A stretch of 64,000 nucleotides of DNA from Bacteroidales bacterium (GCA_910574205.1 CAJSYJ010000001.1:496001-560000); one strand, 5' to 3'; shown: positions 16,792 through 24,993, numbered from the stretch's first letter. Notes: generated from the letters alone by a model not told the origin. Numbers and translations are program-made.

Positions 16792-18284
16792 ACCTCAAAA
16801 TGTTTATACAATCTTTCCTGTAGCGCTGGATGACCGTAGAAAGATTCATTCCTAAAGATTCTATCTATCGTGTCTCTCGTTATAGTATCAGAGAACTCTC
16901 TAGCAAACTCTACCATTAAAACCGCTTTGTTAAATAGATCATCTTCTCTATTTGGATCCTCCTTTTCGATAATGGTGTTATTAGATTGATCTATATACAT
17001 CTGCTGAACTGGTACATGCTTCTCTATCTCATCGATAAGCATATCAATATACTCAATGTATTCATCCGCGACTTTCCTCTTGATAAACGAGACAAAAGGG
17101 CTATCTCTGTTAATCTCATAAAAGAAACGACCTTCTCTTCCCTCAATTCTGTTCCAGATATAATCAATGTTTTCGCGAATATTATTGCGACGGCCACGAT
17201 GCGTTTGTTGGCGAATAGAAAACTCTAAAGCCTCTTCTACTTTGCGCGTCAATCTAGTTTGGATTATTTTGGGTATCGTAGCCTCTTGTTTTTTAATATC
17301 TATTTGCCATATATCATCAAGGGTATTTGGAATATCAACACGAATTCTGGCATTTTTTGTTAATTCATGACTAGTATGCATACCAAACCAAGTTCCCCAT
17401 CTAATCAGACGACGATTACGATACAGATAATACCCTTGTTTAGTTCGCATATTCTCGTGTCCTCCCAGCTTCTCAATATCTGAAGCTGAAAGATCCTTGT
17501 GGTATGGAAGTATAAACGGACGAACTTTAATATATCGTTCTACTCCTGTCGAATCTATAATATCAATAGAGACCTCTCTTTTCTTTGTTGTTTTGTCGTG
17601 ATCTTCAAGAAAAGGGTCGAGAGCCTTAATTTTGTGATTATTTATGCGTATGACGATTGCCTTGCCGCCCTTCGCTCCGATGTATCGATGGAAAATCAAC
17701 CCTACATATTGAGCAATTTTACTTTTGTAATCACATAGAGTGGAATACACTTGTCCATTATTCGACTTGTCAATAACATCAAAATCCTCCCATATTACTA
17801 GTGTTCCATGTGCATTAGCTAGCAACGACTCAATGGTTGGGAGGCTTTTTATTTCCTTAGAGTTTAATTCTAGTATATCCCAATTTTTATTCTCTTTTAT
17901 AAAATCATAGTCCCAGCGATACGCAGACAGTACATTATCTTTTTTGCTGACTACTGTTAATTTGCGACATTGGGAAAGAGAAGCCGCTTTAAGACCAAGA
18001 CCAAATCTACCAAGATCATTTTCTGATCGAACCGACTCGCTTGAAGTATTGCCGTATCTCATTGCTTCAAGAAGTTCATCTTTGGACATACCATCTCCAT
18101 CATCCAGAATACTCACATAACAATGGATTGGATCAGCGGAAAAGAAGATATGCACATTTTGACAATTAGCACTAATACTATTGTCAATTATATCGGCAAT
18201 AGCTGACTCAAAAGTATAACCCATTGATCGCATTGATCCCATCAAGTGATCTGCCTTAGGGATATTTCTTACAGGCTTAGCCAT
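16788..18284 (-). CDS. MORC-like (paraMORC) GHKL ATPase
   Basis: A 498-residue ATPase of the GHKL superfamily and first gene of the operon. The ATP-binding boxes are in the first 100 residues: N box SAIADIIDNSISA (about 28-39; Asp 31 takes the place of the usual Glu), G1 box LDDGDGMS (60-67) and G2 box GRFGLGLKAAS (92-102). An S5-like transducer segment follows, and the C-terminal third is helical. Iyer, Abhiman and Aravind (2008) described prokaryotic MORC and paraMORC proteins in restriction-modification neighbourhoods with superfamily II helicases and endonucleases, and this locus matches that description. It probably acts as an ATP-driven DNA clamp. Confidence 0.9.
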   Translation of the reverse strand: MAKPVRNIPKADHLMGSMRSMGYTFESAIADIIDNSISANCQNVHIFFSADPIHCYVSILDDGDGMSKDELLEAMRYGNTSSESVRSENDLGRFGLGLKAASLSQCRKLTVVSKKDNVLSAYRWDYDFIKENKNWDILELNSKEIKSLPTIESLLANAHGTLVIWEDFDVIDKSNNGQVYSTLCDYKSKIAQYVGLIFHRYIGAKGGKAIVIRINNHKIKALDPFLEDHDKTTKKREVSIDIIDSTGVERYIKVRPFILPYHKDLSASDIEKLGGHENMRTKQGYYLYRNRRLIRWGTWFGMHTSHELTKNARIRVDIPNTLDDIWQIDIKKQEATIPKIIQTRLTRKVEEALEFSIRQQTHRGRRNNIRENIDYIWNRIEGREGRFFYEINRDSPFVSFIKRKVADEYIEYIDMLIDEIEKHVPVQQMYIDQSNNTIIEKEDPNREDDLFNKAVLMVEFAREFSDTITRDTIDRIFRNESFYGHPALQERLYKHFEV

Positions 18285-18328
18285 AACTATGTATCACAAT
18301 TAATTACAGTAATCAATATCTATGATTG

Positions 18329-18336
18329 CAAAATTA
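18329..18336 (-). promoter_or_regulatory. -7 box of the defence operon
   Basis: TAATTTTG on the minus strand fits the Bacteroidetes -7 consensus TAnnTTTG, 45 bases before the GHKL gene's ATG. No convincing -33 element sits 19-21 bases upstream. Confidence 0.45.
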
Positions 18337-18420
18337 AGGGAAATTTACCAAGTGGAGGCATAAAGAGGTGAGAAAATGTACTTTACGGGTTATTAATTAT
18401 AGTTTTAGTCATTGCGCATC

Positions 18421-18451
18421 TTGGCTATTTCCCATATTTTTAGTAACTTTA
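18421..18451 (+). promoter_or_regulatory. promoter of the VbhA-like gene
   Basis: TTGG (18421-18424), a 19-base spacer and TAACTTTA (18444-18451) resemble the Bacteroidetes consensus with one mismatch in the -7 box. The ATG of the short gene follows 12 bases later. Confidence 0.45.
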
Positions 18452-18462
18452 TAAGAAAAATA

Positions 18463-18782
18463 ATGGGATTATTTGAAGAATATAAGAATCACCCTGATAG
18501 GGATGTTAGAGAAAGAGCCAACACTTGGGGTGCTGCAATAGGCTTACAGAATGTAGATGGGCTTAGTGTGTCTGAATTTCTGATTCAACTTGCTAGACAA
18601 CAGATTGAGGGCAAGATTACTATGGATGAAGTTACGCAAAGGCTCAACGAGCATTACAAGCATAGAAAACTTTTAGTTCTACTTATGAGATTATTCCTCC
18701 TAACTCAGAGATGATTCAGAGAATGAAAGAGGAAAACGAACTCAGACGCCCAAAGATGTATGAACAGGATTCAGCCATCTGA
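18463..18782 (+). pseudogene. VbhA-like antitoxin/Fic N-terminus, frameshifted
   Basis: From the ATG at 18463 the protein reads MGLFEEYKNHPD, then AAIGLQNVDGLSVSEFLIQL and IEGKITMDEVTQRLNEHYK, the VbhA-type antitoxin domain that in Bacteroidetes usually forms the N-terminus of a Fic AMP-transferase or lies just before it. After HYKHRK the current frame runs into a low-complexity tail and stops at 18714. Adding one A to the run at 18675 would instead give KTFSSTYEIIPPNSEM and continue as a charged, protein-like tail to a stop at 18780-18782. No Fic motif (HPFxxGNG) follows. This looks like a decayed or internally deleted toxin-antitoxin locus. Confidence 0.65.
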
Positions 18783-18805
18783 AATTCTTGACTGTTGATG
18801 TAATT

Positions 18806-18923
18806 ATTTCAGTTGCCTACAAAATGTTGCCAACTGAAATCTCAACATCCCAACTGGTAAGCAGCTCTAATCAGTTGGAGGGTGAGGCTAGCCAACTGAA
18901 CTCGTGAGCCGCACTCACGAGTT
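18806..18923. repeat. cluster of CAACTG palindromes and a terminator-like hairpin
   Basis: ATTTCAGTTG (18806-18815) pairs with CAACTGAAAT (18831-18840). CCAACTG (18850-18856) pairs with CAGTTGG (18872-18878). A fifth copy, CCAACTG, is at 18892-18898. A 10-bp stem AACTCGTGAG/CTCACGAGTT (18899-18908, 18914-18923) with a 5-base loop follows. The cluster fills the gap between the broken VbhA locus and the ATPase promoter and could be an operator array or a recombination site. Confidence 0.65.
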
Positions 18924-18959
18924 GAATTATTCTACTTTTGCAAATAGTTATCTCATAAT

Positions 18960-18990
18960 TTTGCCGAATAAGAAAAGTGTATTATATTTG
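18960..18990 (+). promoter_or_regulatory. promoter of the AAA-DUF234 gene
   Basis: TTTG (18960-18963), a 19-base spacer and TATATTTG (18983-18990) match the Bacteroidetes sigma-ABfr consensus exactly. The gene's ATG is at 19046. Confidence 0.8.
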
Positions 18991-19045
18991 CAGTTGCGAA
19001 ACCACCGTTTCGGAAACAGATATTTCGGAACTAAAATAGAAGCGT

Positions 19046-20365
19046 ATGAGGTTTTTTGATAGAACAGAGGAGATTGCGTCACTCAAGGAGATACTTGAAC
19101 TCTCAAAGAGTAATGCTCAGTTTACGGTAGTGACGGGTCGTCGTCGTATCGGTAAGACTTCGCTTGTGTGGAAAGCATACGAGGATGAGCCGATACTCTA
19201 TTTCTTTGTTGCACGCAAGGCTGAGAGCGATTTGTGTGCGGATTATATACAAGAGATTGAGAACAAGTTGGGTATCCCTACAATGGGCCGAGTAGAACGG
19301 TTCCCTGAGATTTTCGAGTACCTGATGAAACTATCTATCGAGCGACCAATTACACTGTTTATTGATGAGTTCCAAGAGTTTTTCAAGGTAAACAAGTCTG
19401 TGTATAGTGATATGCAACGCATTTGGGATATGTATCACACCAAGGCCCATATTAACCTTATTGTGTGTGGTTCTATATTCTCGATGATGACAAAAATTTT
19501 CAAGGACAAGAAGGAGCCACTGTATAATCGCCAGACTCGTTTTATGTCAATCAAGCCATTCACGCCTGCTGTCTTGAAGGAGATAATGGCGGAATATAAT
19601 CCTAACTACACATCCGAGGACTTGTTGGCGTTATACTCGTTTACGGGTGGCGTAGCAAAGTATGTTCAGTTGCTTGTTGATGCAGGAGCGACAACCAAGA
19701 CAAAGATGCTTAATCATATCATCAAGGCTGACTCAGTATTCTTGGGCGAAGGCAAGGCTATACTTATCGAGGAGTTTGGCAAGGATTACGGTGTCTATTT
19801 CTCTATCCTCTCGGCTATAGCTCGTGGCAAGACATTACGCTCGGAAATTGAACAGATTGTCGGCAGAGAGATTGGTGGCTACCTCACAAAATTGGAGAAG
19901 GAGTATGAGGTAATTACCAAAAACCAACCTATTTTCGAGAAGAGTTCTACAAAGAATGTTCGCTATACGATTGAGGACAACTTCTTCACTTTCTGGTTCC
20001 GTTTCATATACAAGTATAACTATATGCTTGAAATTGAGAACTACGATGCTGTAAAGACTATCATCAACCGCGACTACGAGACTTTTAGTGGTAAGATGCT
20101 TGAACGATATTTCAAGCGTGTGCTTATGGAGAGCAAAGCATACACACGCATCGGCAGTTGGTGGGATCGAAAAGGTAAGAACGAGATTGATATAGTTGCC
20201 GAGAACGAATTGAACAACGAAGCTGTATTCATTGAGGTAAAGAGAAAAGAGGATAACTTCGATGCTGATGCTCTTAATGAGAAAGTGGATGTCTTTACTC
20301 GCGCCACAGGTAAGTTTAAGGACTACATTGTGTCGCAAAAAGGATTGTCGATGACAGATATGTAG
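19046..20365 (+). CDS. AAA ATPase with C-terminal DUF234 domain
   Basis: A 439-residue cytoplasmic ATPase of the archaeal ATPase_2/DUF234 family. Walker A is VVTGRRRIGKTSL (residues 28-40), and Walker B is TLFIDEFQEFF near 105. The DUF234 region at the C-terminus has a nuclease-like pattern, GSWWDRKGKNEIDIVA followed by FIEVKRK, resembling a PD-(D/E)XK core. Such proteins are common accessory genes in Bacteroidales; their function is not established, though their location in islands suggests stress or defence roles. It has its own consensus promoter and a strong terminator (20411-20445). Confidence 0.88.
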   Translation: MRFFDRTEEIASLKEILELSKSNAQFTVVTGRRRIGKTSLVWKAYEDEPILYFFVARKAESDLCADYIQEIENKLGIPTMGRVERFPEIFEYLMKLSIERPITLFIDEFQEFFKVNKSVYSDMQRIWDMYHTKAHINLIVCGSIFSMMTKIFKDKKEPLYNRQTRFMSIKPFTPAVLKEIMAEYNPNYTSEDLLALYSFTGGVAKYVQLLVDAGATTKTKMLNHIIKADSVFLGEGKAILIEEFGKDYGVYFSILSAIARGKTLRSEIEQIVGREIGGYLTKLEKEYEVITKNQPIFEKSSTKNVRYTIEDNFFTFWFRFIYKYNYMLEIENYDAVKTIINRDYETFSGKMLERYFKRVLMESKAYTRIGSWWDRKGKNEIDIVAENELNNEAVFIEVKRKEDNFDADALNEKVDVFTRATGKFKDYIVSQKGLSMTDM

Positions 20366-20410
20366 CGAATGTCATGGGGAACAATATTCTAAAATCTGCA
20401 CAAAATTACT

Positions 20411-20445
20411 GCTCTGATTCCAATCTTGGTTTCAGAGCCGTTTTT
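20411..20445 (+). terminator. Rho-independent terminator after the ATPase gene
   Basis: GCTCTGA (20411-20417) pairs with TCAGAGC (20432-20438), with an inner CCAA/TTGG stem, followed by a five-T run at 20441-20445. Confidence 0.8.
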
Positions 20446-20942
20446 GTACCTTTTCGGGGTGAAAAATGCGATTTTTTGCAAGTTTTTGTACCTCGGGTTT
20501 TGATATTCAAGAAATTACACTTACTTTTACATTCCAAAATGGAGGTACAAGGCGAAAAGTGTGTTGAAAATCACTAACTTACATATTCTCAACGACTTGC
20601 CAAATGAATGGTTGAACCTTTTAGAGTGCTAAATGACTGATTGATAATCATCTACACTTTCTCATTAGAAAGATAGCGGTTTACCCCATTTCCCCTCTGT
20701 TTTGGGATAGGCAACGAAGAAAAGTGTTAAATCTTCGATTTTTGACGAAAAAATAAGTAAAATTTTGAGCAGCCTATCTTTTAAGACATAAACTATTGAT
20801 AATCAATTGACATAATATACTGCATCGGAGTAAGTAACATCTTGCATCCCGCACCTTTTCGAGTGCAAAGTATCTGGCAATAGTCGAACCTCTAACGACA
20901 CGGGGCAATCGCCAAGTCAGGGCAGATATTTCGGCAGATTAT
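20440..20942. other. gene-free stretch; candidate right end of the mobile element
   Basis: No convincing gene lies here; the short frame at 20374-20577 has no family-like sequence. GTTTTTGTACCT occurs directly at 20440-20451 and 20482-20493, and its core recurs inverted at 20543-20550. ATTGATAATCA occurs directly at 20640-20650 and 20795-20805. Base composition changes from AT-rich to GC-rich near 20,850-20,950. Short direct and inverted repeats of this kind often lie at tyrosine-recombinase element ends, but the left end is outside the window and no exact core can be assigned. Confidence 0.4.
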
Positions 20943-21285
20943 TCATGTCTGCCCTTGCCGTATCGTTATTCTTATGCAGCGGAGGCATGATTGCGAGACT
21001 CCGAGGTAGGAGGCTATGGTTTTAAACGAGATCTTCCGGAATATATCGGGACGAAAGGCGACCATAGACTTATAGCATTCGGAGGCGCAGCCCTTGAACA
21101 CAGACGATTTACGTTCGAGCATGAACAACTGCTCGAACAGCACGTCGCAAGCCCAGCGGGCGATAATGCGAGCGATGCAGCAGCTTCGCGAAGTTATCTT
21201 TCGAGATACGTATGAGCACGCTCTCGCAGCATGTCTCGATCGTCAGCACGGCCGGCAATCTCCCATGAAACGAAAATGTTGATAG
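20943..21285 (-). pseudogene. Crp/Fnr-family regulator remnant
   Basis: Two minus-strand frames together resemble the end of a Crp/Fnr regulator. One reads TFSFHGRLPAVLTIE and SVLIRISKDNFAKLLHRS, like the end of a cyclic-nucleotide-binding domain. After a frameshift the other reads ARIIARWACDVLFEQL and finally FRKISFKTIASYLGVSQS, the helix-turn-helix recognition segment. The N-terminal part is missing, because the Ig-like fragment begins at 21289 on the other strand. Confidence 0.6.
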
Positions 21286-21288
21286 TCG

Positions 21289-21607
21289 ATGCTTCCCGAG
21301 GACGCGGCCGACAAGCGCGCCCAATGGTCGAGTTCCGACAACGCCATAGCCACTGTCTATGACAACAGCACGGTTACGGCCGTAGGCGAAGTTACGGCGA
21401 ATATTACCGTCACATACGTCGACAGAGGCAAGACGGCCTACGGTCTTGTACCGAAGGCATCCACCGCTACATAGCACACTCGTTTCAGGCATCTCGATGA
21501 ACTTCTCCGCCGCCGGAGACACTATCCGCGTGCCTGCCGCCAGCAAGGCTGCCTACGAAGCCGACACGGATTGGCGGAATACCTTCACGGCCATTACCGA
21601 GATATAA
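21289..21607 (+). pseudogene. Ig-like (Big_2)/BspA surface protein remnant
   Basis: The first frame reads LPEDAADKRAQWSSSD, AIATVYDNSTVTAVGEV and ITVTYVDRGKTAYG, a bacterial Ig-like group 2 domain. It stops at 21474. In another frame the sequence resumes as DTIRVPAASKAAYEADTDW and ends TFTAITEI at 21607, the typical C-terminus of BspA-type leucine-rich-repeat surface proteins. One or more frameshifts and a missing N-terminus show it is dead. Confidence 0.65.
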
Positions 21608-21630
21608 CCGCCCGACACGCCTTATTATCG

Positions 21631-21668
21631 ATTCGTCCCGACGGCAAACGGCTCCCGTCGGGACGAAT
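21631..21668. terminator. 14-bp stem hairpin after the BspA remnant
   Basis: ATTCGTCCCGACGG (21631-21644) pairs perfectly with CCGTCGGGACGAAT (21655-21668) around a 10-base loop. It lies 24 bases after the remnant's last stop and was probably its terminator. Confidence 0.75.
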
Positions 21669-21826
21669 TACTTTACGCATTGCATCGCCGCAAACGTATC
21701 ACAACCGAAATTAGCCGGACATTGCAAGGTAGTTCAGAAAAAATTACGTACATTTGTACAATGCGATCCGAGCCGGATTAGCAGTAGGCTTTTGTAGCAT
21801 GCGCTAACATTCGACTAATTCTGTAA

Positions 21827-22684
21827 GCAAGACTATTTGAAACTATCAAACAAACGATAATTGGCAAAACCGTAACTACATACTTCGTCGACGGAGATCC
21901 GAAAGGAACCAAATACGCATTTATATCCAACAAGATTTGCCAGATGTTCGTCATTCCCCGCTCGAACCTCGCATATCTTAACGGACAGGACAAATTACAG
22001 AAGCCCGCTTTCTACGTATTGATCGGAGAGGACGCAGCAACCAAACCGGAAACATATATCGGCGAAACGGAACACTTCAAAGAGCGCGTCAAGGATCACG
22101 ACAACAAGAAATCGTTTTGGCAGAAAGCACTCGTATTCGTATCGAAAGATGCCGATATGACCAACGCAGACGTGCAATATCTCGAATACAAAGCCATAGC
22201 CGTAGCCAATGAGTCCAATACGTTTATCCTTAGCGATAACAAGCAGACGCCCAAAGCCACCAACCTGCCGTAATACCAGTGTGATTCTATGGACGAATTT
22301 TTCGAGGATATAAAATTTCTGGCATCGTTTGTCGGATGCAACATATTCGAAATAATCAAATTCAAGGACGAACATATTTTCTACACTAACGGCCAGGGCT
22401 GCAACGCCATTGAATTCTACAATTCATCCGGATTTACCGTACTGAAAGGCAGCATTATAGCAAGCACATCCACCCCGTCTCTCAAATGGAGGGATAAAAG
22501 ACAAGATTGGATCGAGGAGTATACGGCCACTAACAACGGACGATTGACGATGATATCCTACAAAACGTCTTCGAGCCCGAGCACAGCAGCTGATTTCTGC
22601 AACGGCCGCTGCTGCAACGGGTGGGATGAATGGAAAGACAAGGACGACCGGACATTGGACCCGGTATATCGCAAACAGATATAG
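21827..22684 (+). pseudogene. GIY-YIG nuclease with DUF4357 domain, interrupted by one TAA
   Basis: One reading frame encodes both halves of a familiar protein. The first half has IIGKTVTTYFVDGDPKGTKY, then PAFYVLIGEDAATKPETYIG (the GIY-YIG core, altered to YVL-YIG) and ERVKDHDNKKSFWQKA. The second half has GFTVLKGSIIAS and SPSTAADFCNGRCCNGWDEW, a DUF4357 domain. They are separated only by a TAA at 22271-22273, with the same frame on both sides. No ATG is found in frame between the upstream stop (21824) and the start of homology. It therefore looks inactivated, although the codons on both sides are otherwise intact, so the loss is recent or the stop is read through. Confidence 0.75.
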
Positions 22685-22687
22685 CCG

Positions 22688-23461
22688 TCATTTCGAAGTA
22701 TCCGGATCGCTGCCGGCAGCATCGCAGCACCTCTTCGAGTCACGCAGCTCTTCCATATAACTGGCCGTGATGACACCCGAGGGCAATGCGATGATCGCAA
22801 CGCCGAACAGCGAGGAGAGCATCGACACTATGCGGCCGATCTGCGTCACAGGACACAGATCGCCATACCCTACCGTCGTGAGCGTTACCGTCGCCCAGTA
22901 AAGCGCGTCGAAAAACGATTCGAATGTCGCCTCTCCGGTCTCGGGATTGATATGCGGCTCGGCATTGAACATCACGAGCGCCGTGACGAAAATATAGAAC
23001 AAGGCAAGCACCAATACCGACATCAGCACATGGCGCTCCTTGCGCAGCACCCGCAGAAACATCATTACCTTGTCGGAATAGCGGAACATACGCAGCAGCC
23101 CCGCCACCTTCAACAGCCGCGTCAGCCGCAACAGCTTGAACGATGACGACAGCAGGTTCATAACCGGGAGTATCGACAGCATGTCGACTATGGCCATAGG
23201 CGTAAACGGATACATCAAATACGATCTCCACCCGCGGCCGAGCGGCACCGGCGACGTATACCACCTCGCCAGATAATCGACGATAAACGCCGCGACGGTT
23301 ATCGTCTCCGTAACCCTGAACAGAGGCCTGTCGTCGACGAACATCAGCGGCACGATGCTTATGACGATCATAGCCAGCATAAACCAATCGTAAACCCGAC
23401 TCGGCATCCTGCCGTTGCGGTCGCGATCGATTATCTCGTATAACTCGGTGCGTATCTTCAT
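22688..23461 (-). CDS. voltage-gated-type potassium channel
   Basis: A 257-residue inner-membrane ion channel of the Kv superfamily. Membrane helices S1-S4 occupy about residues 25-135, with an arginine/lysine-rich S4 (LLRLTRLLKVAGLLRMFR). S5 lies around 145-165, and the pore loop contains the potassium selectivity filter TTVGYGD near residue 200, followed by S6. The short C-terminus has no ligand domain. It should conduct potassium; gating by voltage is inferred from S4. Its stop lies 3 bases from the end of the GIY-YIG remnant on the other strand. Confidence 0.9.
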   Translation of the reverse strand: MKIRTELYEIIDRDRNGRMPSRVYDWFMLAMIVISIVPLMFVDDRPLFRVTETITVAAFIVDYLARWYTSPVPLGRGWRSYLMYPFTPMAIVDMLSILPVMNLLSSSFKLLRLTRLLKVAGLLRMFRYSDKVMMFLRVLRKERHVLMSVLVLALFYIFVTALVMFNAEPHINPETGEATFESFFDALYWATVTLTTVGYGDLCPVTQIGRIVSMLSSLFGVAIIALPSGVITASYMEELRDSKRCCDAAGSDPDTSK

Positions 23462-23606
23462 TTAAGGATCGATTATCAGAAATGCAAAGGTAGCGAATCA
23501 TTCCGTAAAAATGCCGAAAAAACCTATATTTATCACAACACCGGCCGACCAGACGAAAACGGCATACGACCAATGTCCGGCCGCGGCACCGGTGTGCGAT
23601 AACGGA

Positions 23607-23632
23607 AAGCCGCTTCCCAGAGGGAGCGGCTT
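23607..23632. terminator. terminator-like hairpin
   Basis: AAGCCGCT and AGCGGCTT with inner CCC/GGG form an 11-bp stem with one bulge, between the channel gene's start and the end of the radical SAM gene. It probably ends the radical SAM transcript; no U-run is present. Confidence 0.55.
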
Positions 23633-23677
23633 CATACTTCATTGCATATTATTTCACGCCACAGTCGTGCCTGTCCG

Positions 23678-24757
23678 TCATCCGCCGATCTTGCGGTAGT
23701 GGCAATACATCAACTCTCCGCAGTCGTCGCGCAGGTGCATGCCTCCGCCCTTGCAGAAGCGCCATACCTTGCAGTCGGCACACTCGCCCTTGCGTGCCCA
23801 TTCGCGGTTGCGGAACGGCTCGAAGCGGTTCTGCCACACATCCCAGAAGTCGTCGTGATAGATGTTGCCCTGCGTATAGTTGCCCCGCACGCTCGTGCAG
23901 CCCGATATATCGCCATTGACGCGTATCGACGCTACCGACACGCCGGCCGTACACATATAGAAATGGTCGCGCACTTCGGCCTCGTAACCGCCCAGAAAGC
24001 CCTCGCAGGCGTAGCTCAGGTCGATCCGTCCCTCCTTGCGCGTGCGGCGGATGAAGTCGAGCACCTCGACGAACTGTCCGTCGCTCAGACGCAGAGCGTC
24101 GTCGTCGGCAGCGCGACCGGCCGGAAATATCGAGAATATGCGCCAGTAGCCTATGCCGCGCGCTATAAGCATCTGCTTGAACTCTTCGAGACGGCCTATC
24201 ATCGAGGGCGTGACGCATGTAATGACGTCGTATGCCAGATCGGGATACTTGCGGATATTGTCTACGGCCTGCAACGCCCGTTCGTAGCTATGGGGATTGC
24301 GGCGTATGTAGGTGTGCGCATCCTCGAAGCCGTCGAGACTGACCGACACCGAGCGCAGTCCCGACGCCACCAGCGACGCCAGACGCTCCGCGGTCAGCGC
24401 AAGACCGTTGGTTACCATGCCCCACATATATCCGCGGCGCGTGACCTCGCGGCCGGCGCGTTCCAGATCGTCGCGCACCAACACCTCGCCGCCCGAGAAT
24501 ATCAACAGCACGTTGCGCGGATCGACATGGGGCGTGACCTGCTCATCGAGCACACGCAAAAAGTCGTCCAGCGGCATATCCGGCTGAACGACATCCGTAC
24601 GACAATCGCTGCCGCAGTGGCGGCAGGCAAGGTTGCATCTGAGCGTACACTCCCAAAAGAGCGTCGACAGCTCGTGACGCTCCACCGTCTGCTCGTATAG
24701 CTGCGAAAAGAGTCCGAGCGCAAGTCGCTTGCGCAGACCTAATCTGCGGCCGCTCAC
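23678..24757 (-). CDS. radical SAM/SPASM protein, lipoprotein-associated type
   Basis: A 359-residue radical SAM enzyme. The cluster motif is CNLACRHC (Cx3Cx2C, near residue 41), followed by FSGGEVLVRDDL for SAM binding. A C-terminal SPASM domain carries further cysteines: MCTAGV, GDISGCTSV, GECADCKVWRFCKGGGMH and YCHYRK, enough for auxiliary 4Fe-4S clusters. The sequence and its partner resemble the Bacteroidales 'radical SAM with lipoprotein' family (TIGR04133 type). It overlaps a tiny lipoprotein gene by 4 bases, suggesting that the lipoprotein or a related small product is its substrate. The reaction is unknown. Confidence 0.88.
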   Translation of the reverse strand: MSGRRLGLRKRLALGLFSQLYEQTVERHELSTLFWECTLRCNLACRHCGSDCRTDVVQPDMPLDDFLRVLDEQVTPHVDPRNVLLIFSGGEVLVRDDLERAGREVTRRGYMWGMVTNGLALTAERLASLVASGLRSVSVSLDGFEDAHTYIRRNPHSYERALQAVDNIRKYPDLAYDVITCVTPSMIGRLEEFKQMLIARGIGYWRIFSIFPAGRAADDDALRLSDGQFVEVLDFIRRTRKEGRIDLSYACEGFLGGYEAEVRDHFYMCTAGVSVASIRVNGDISGCTSVRGNYTQGNIYHDDFWDVWQNRFEPFRNREWARKGECADCKVWRFCKGGGMHLRDDCGELMYCHYRKIGG

Positions 24758-24993
24758 TTGGTCGAGCCGTTATCGGAAGTCTCGGCCTGAGTCTCCTGGT
24801 CGGGCAGCACTACGGCCGCCTCGCCGTTGGGCATGCGCACGCCGTACATCAGCTTGATGCGGGCGTTCACAGTATCCTGCTCTATCGACGGCGACTCCTT
24901 GTCGCCGCCCTTAACGGCGCTCTTGCGCGTAGCGCAACATGCCGTCGAAAAGCCCAGAAGCGCGATAGCCGCTATTTTCAGTTTGTTGTTCAT
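24754..24993 (-). CDS. small lipoprotein paired with the radical SAM enzyme
   Basis: A 79-residue protein starting MNNKLKIAAIALLGFSTACC: a type II signal peptide with a lipobox ending at Cys 19 or 20. The mature part is short, charged and ends in DNGSTK; RIKLMYGVRMPNG lies in the middle. I chose the ATG at 24993, which is preceded by a well-placed promoter; an upstream extension of the frame is not convincing. It overlaps the radical SAM gene (ATGA) and fits the lipoprotein partner of such enzymes (TIGR04134 type). A double Cys at the lipobox and no Cys elsewhere limit the possible thioether chemistry. Confidence 0.7.
   Translation of the reverse strand: MNNKLKIAAIALLGFSTACCATRKSAVKGGDKESPSIEQDTVNARIKLMYGVRMPNGEAAVVLPDQETQAETSDNGSTK

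Noticed and set aside
20374..20577. 67-residue plus-strand frame after the ATPase gene
   Set aside because: It spans a Rho-independent terminator and short repeats, with no family-like sequence; more likely element-end DNA.
20366..22700. tRNA gene serving as the attachment site of the element
   Set aside because: I looked for a tRNA-like cloverleaf and a CCA-type 3' end at the boundary and saw none; the attachment site is probably not a tRNA on this side.
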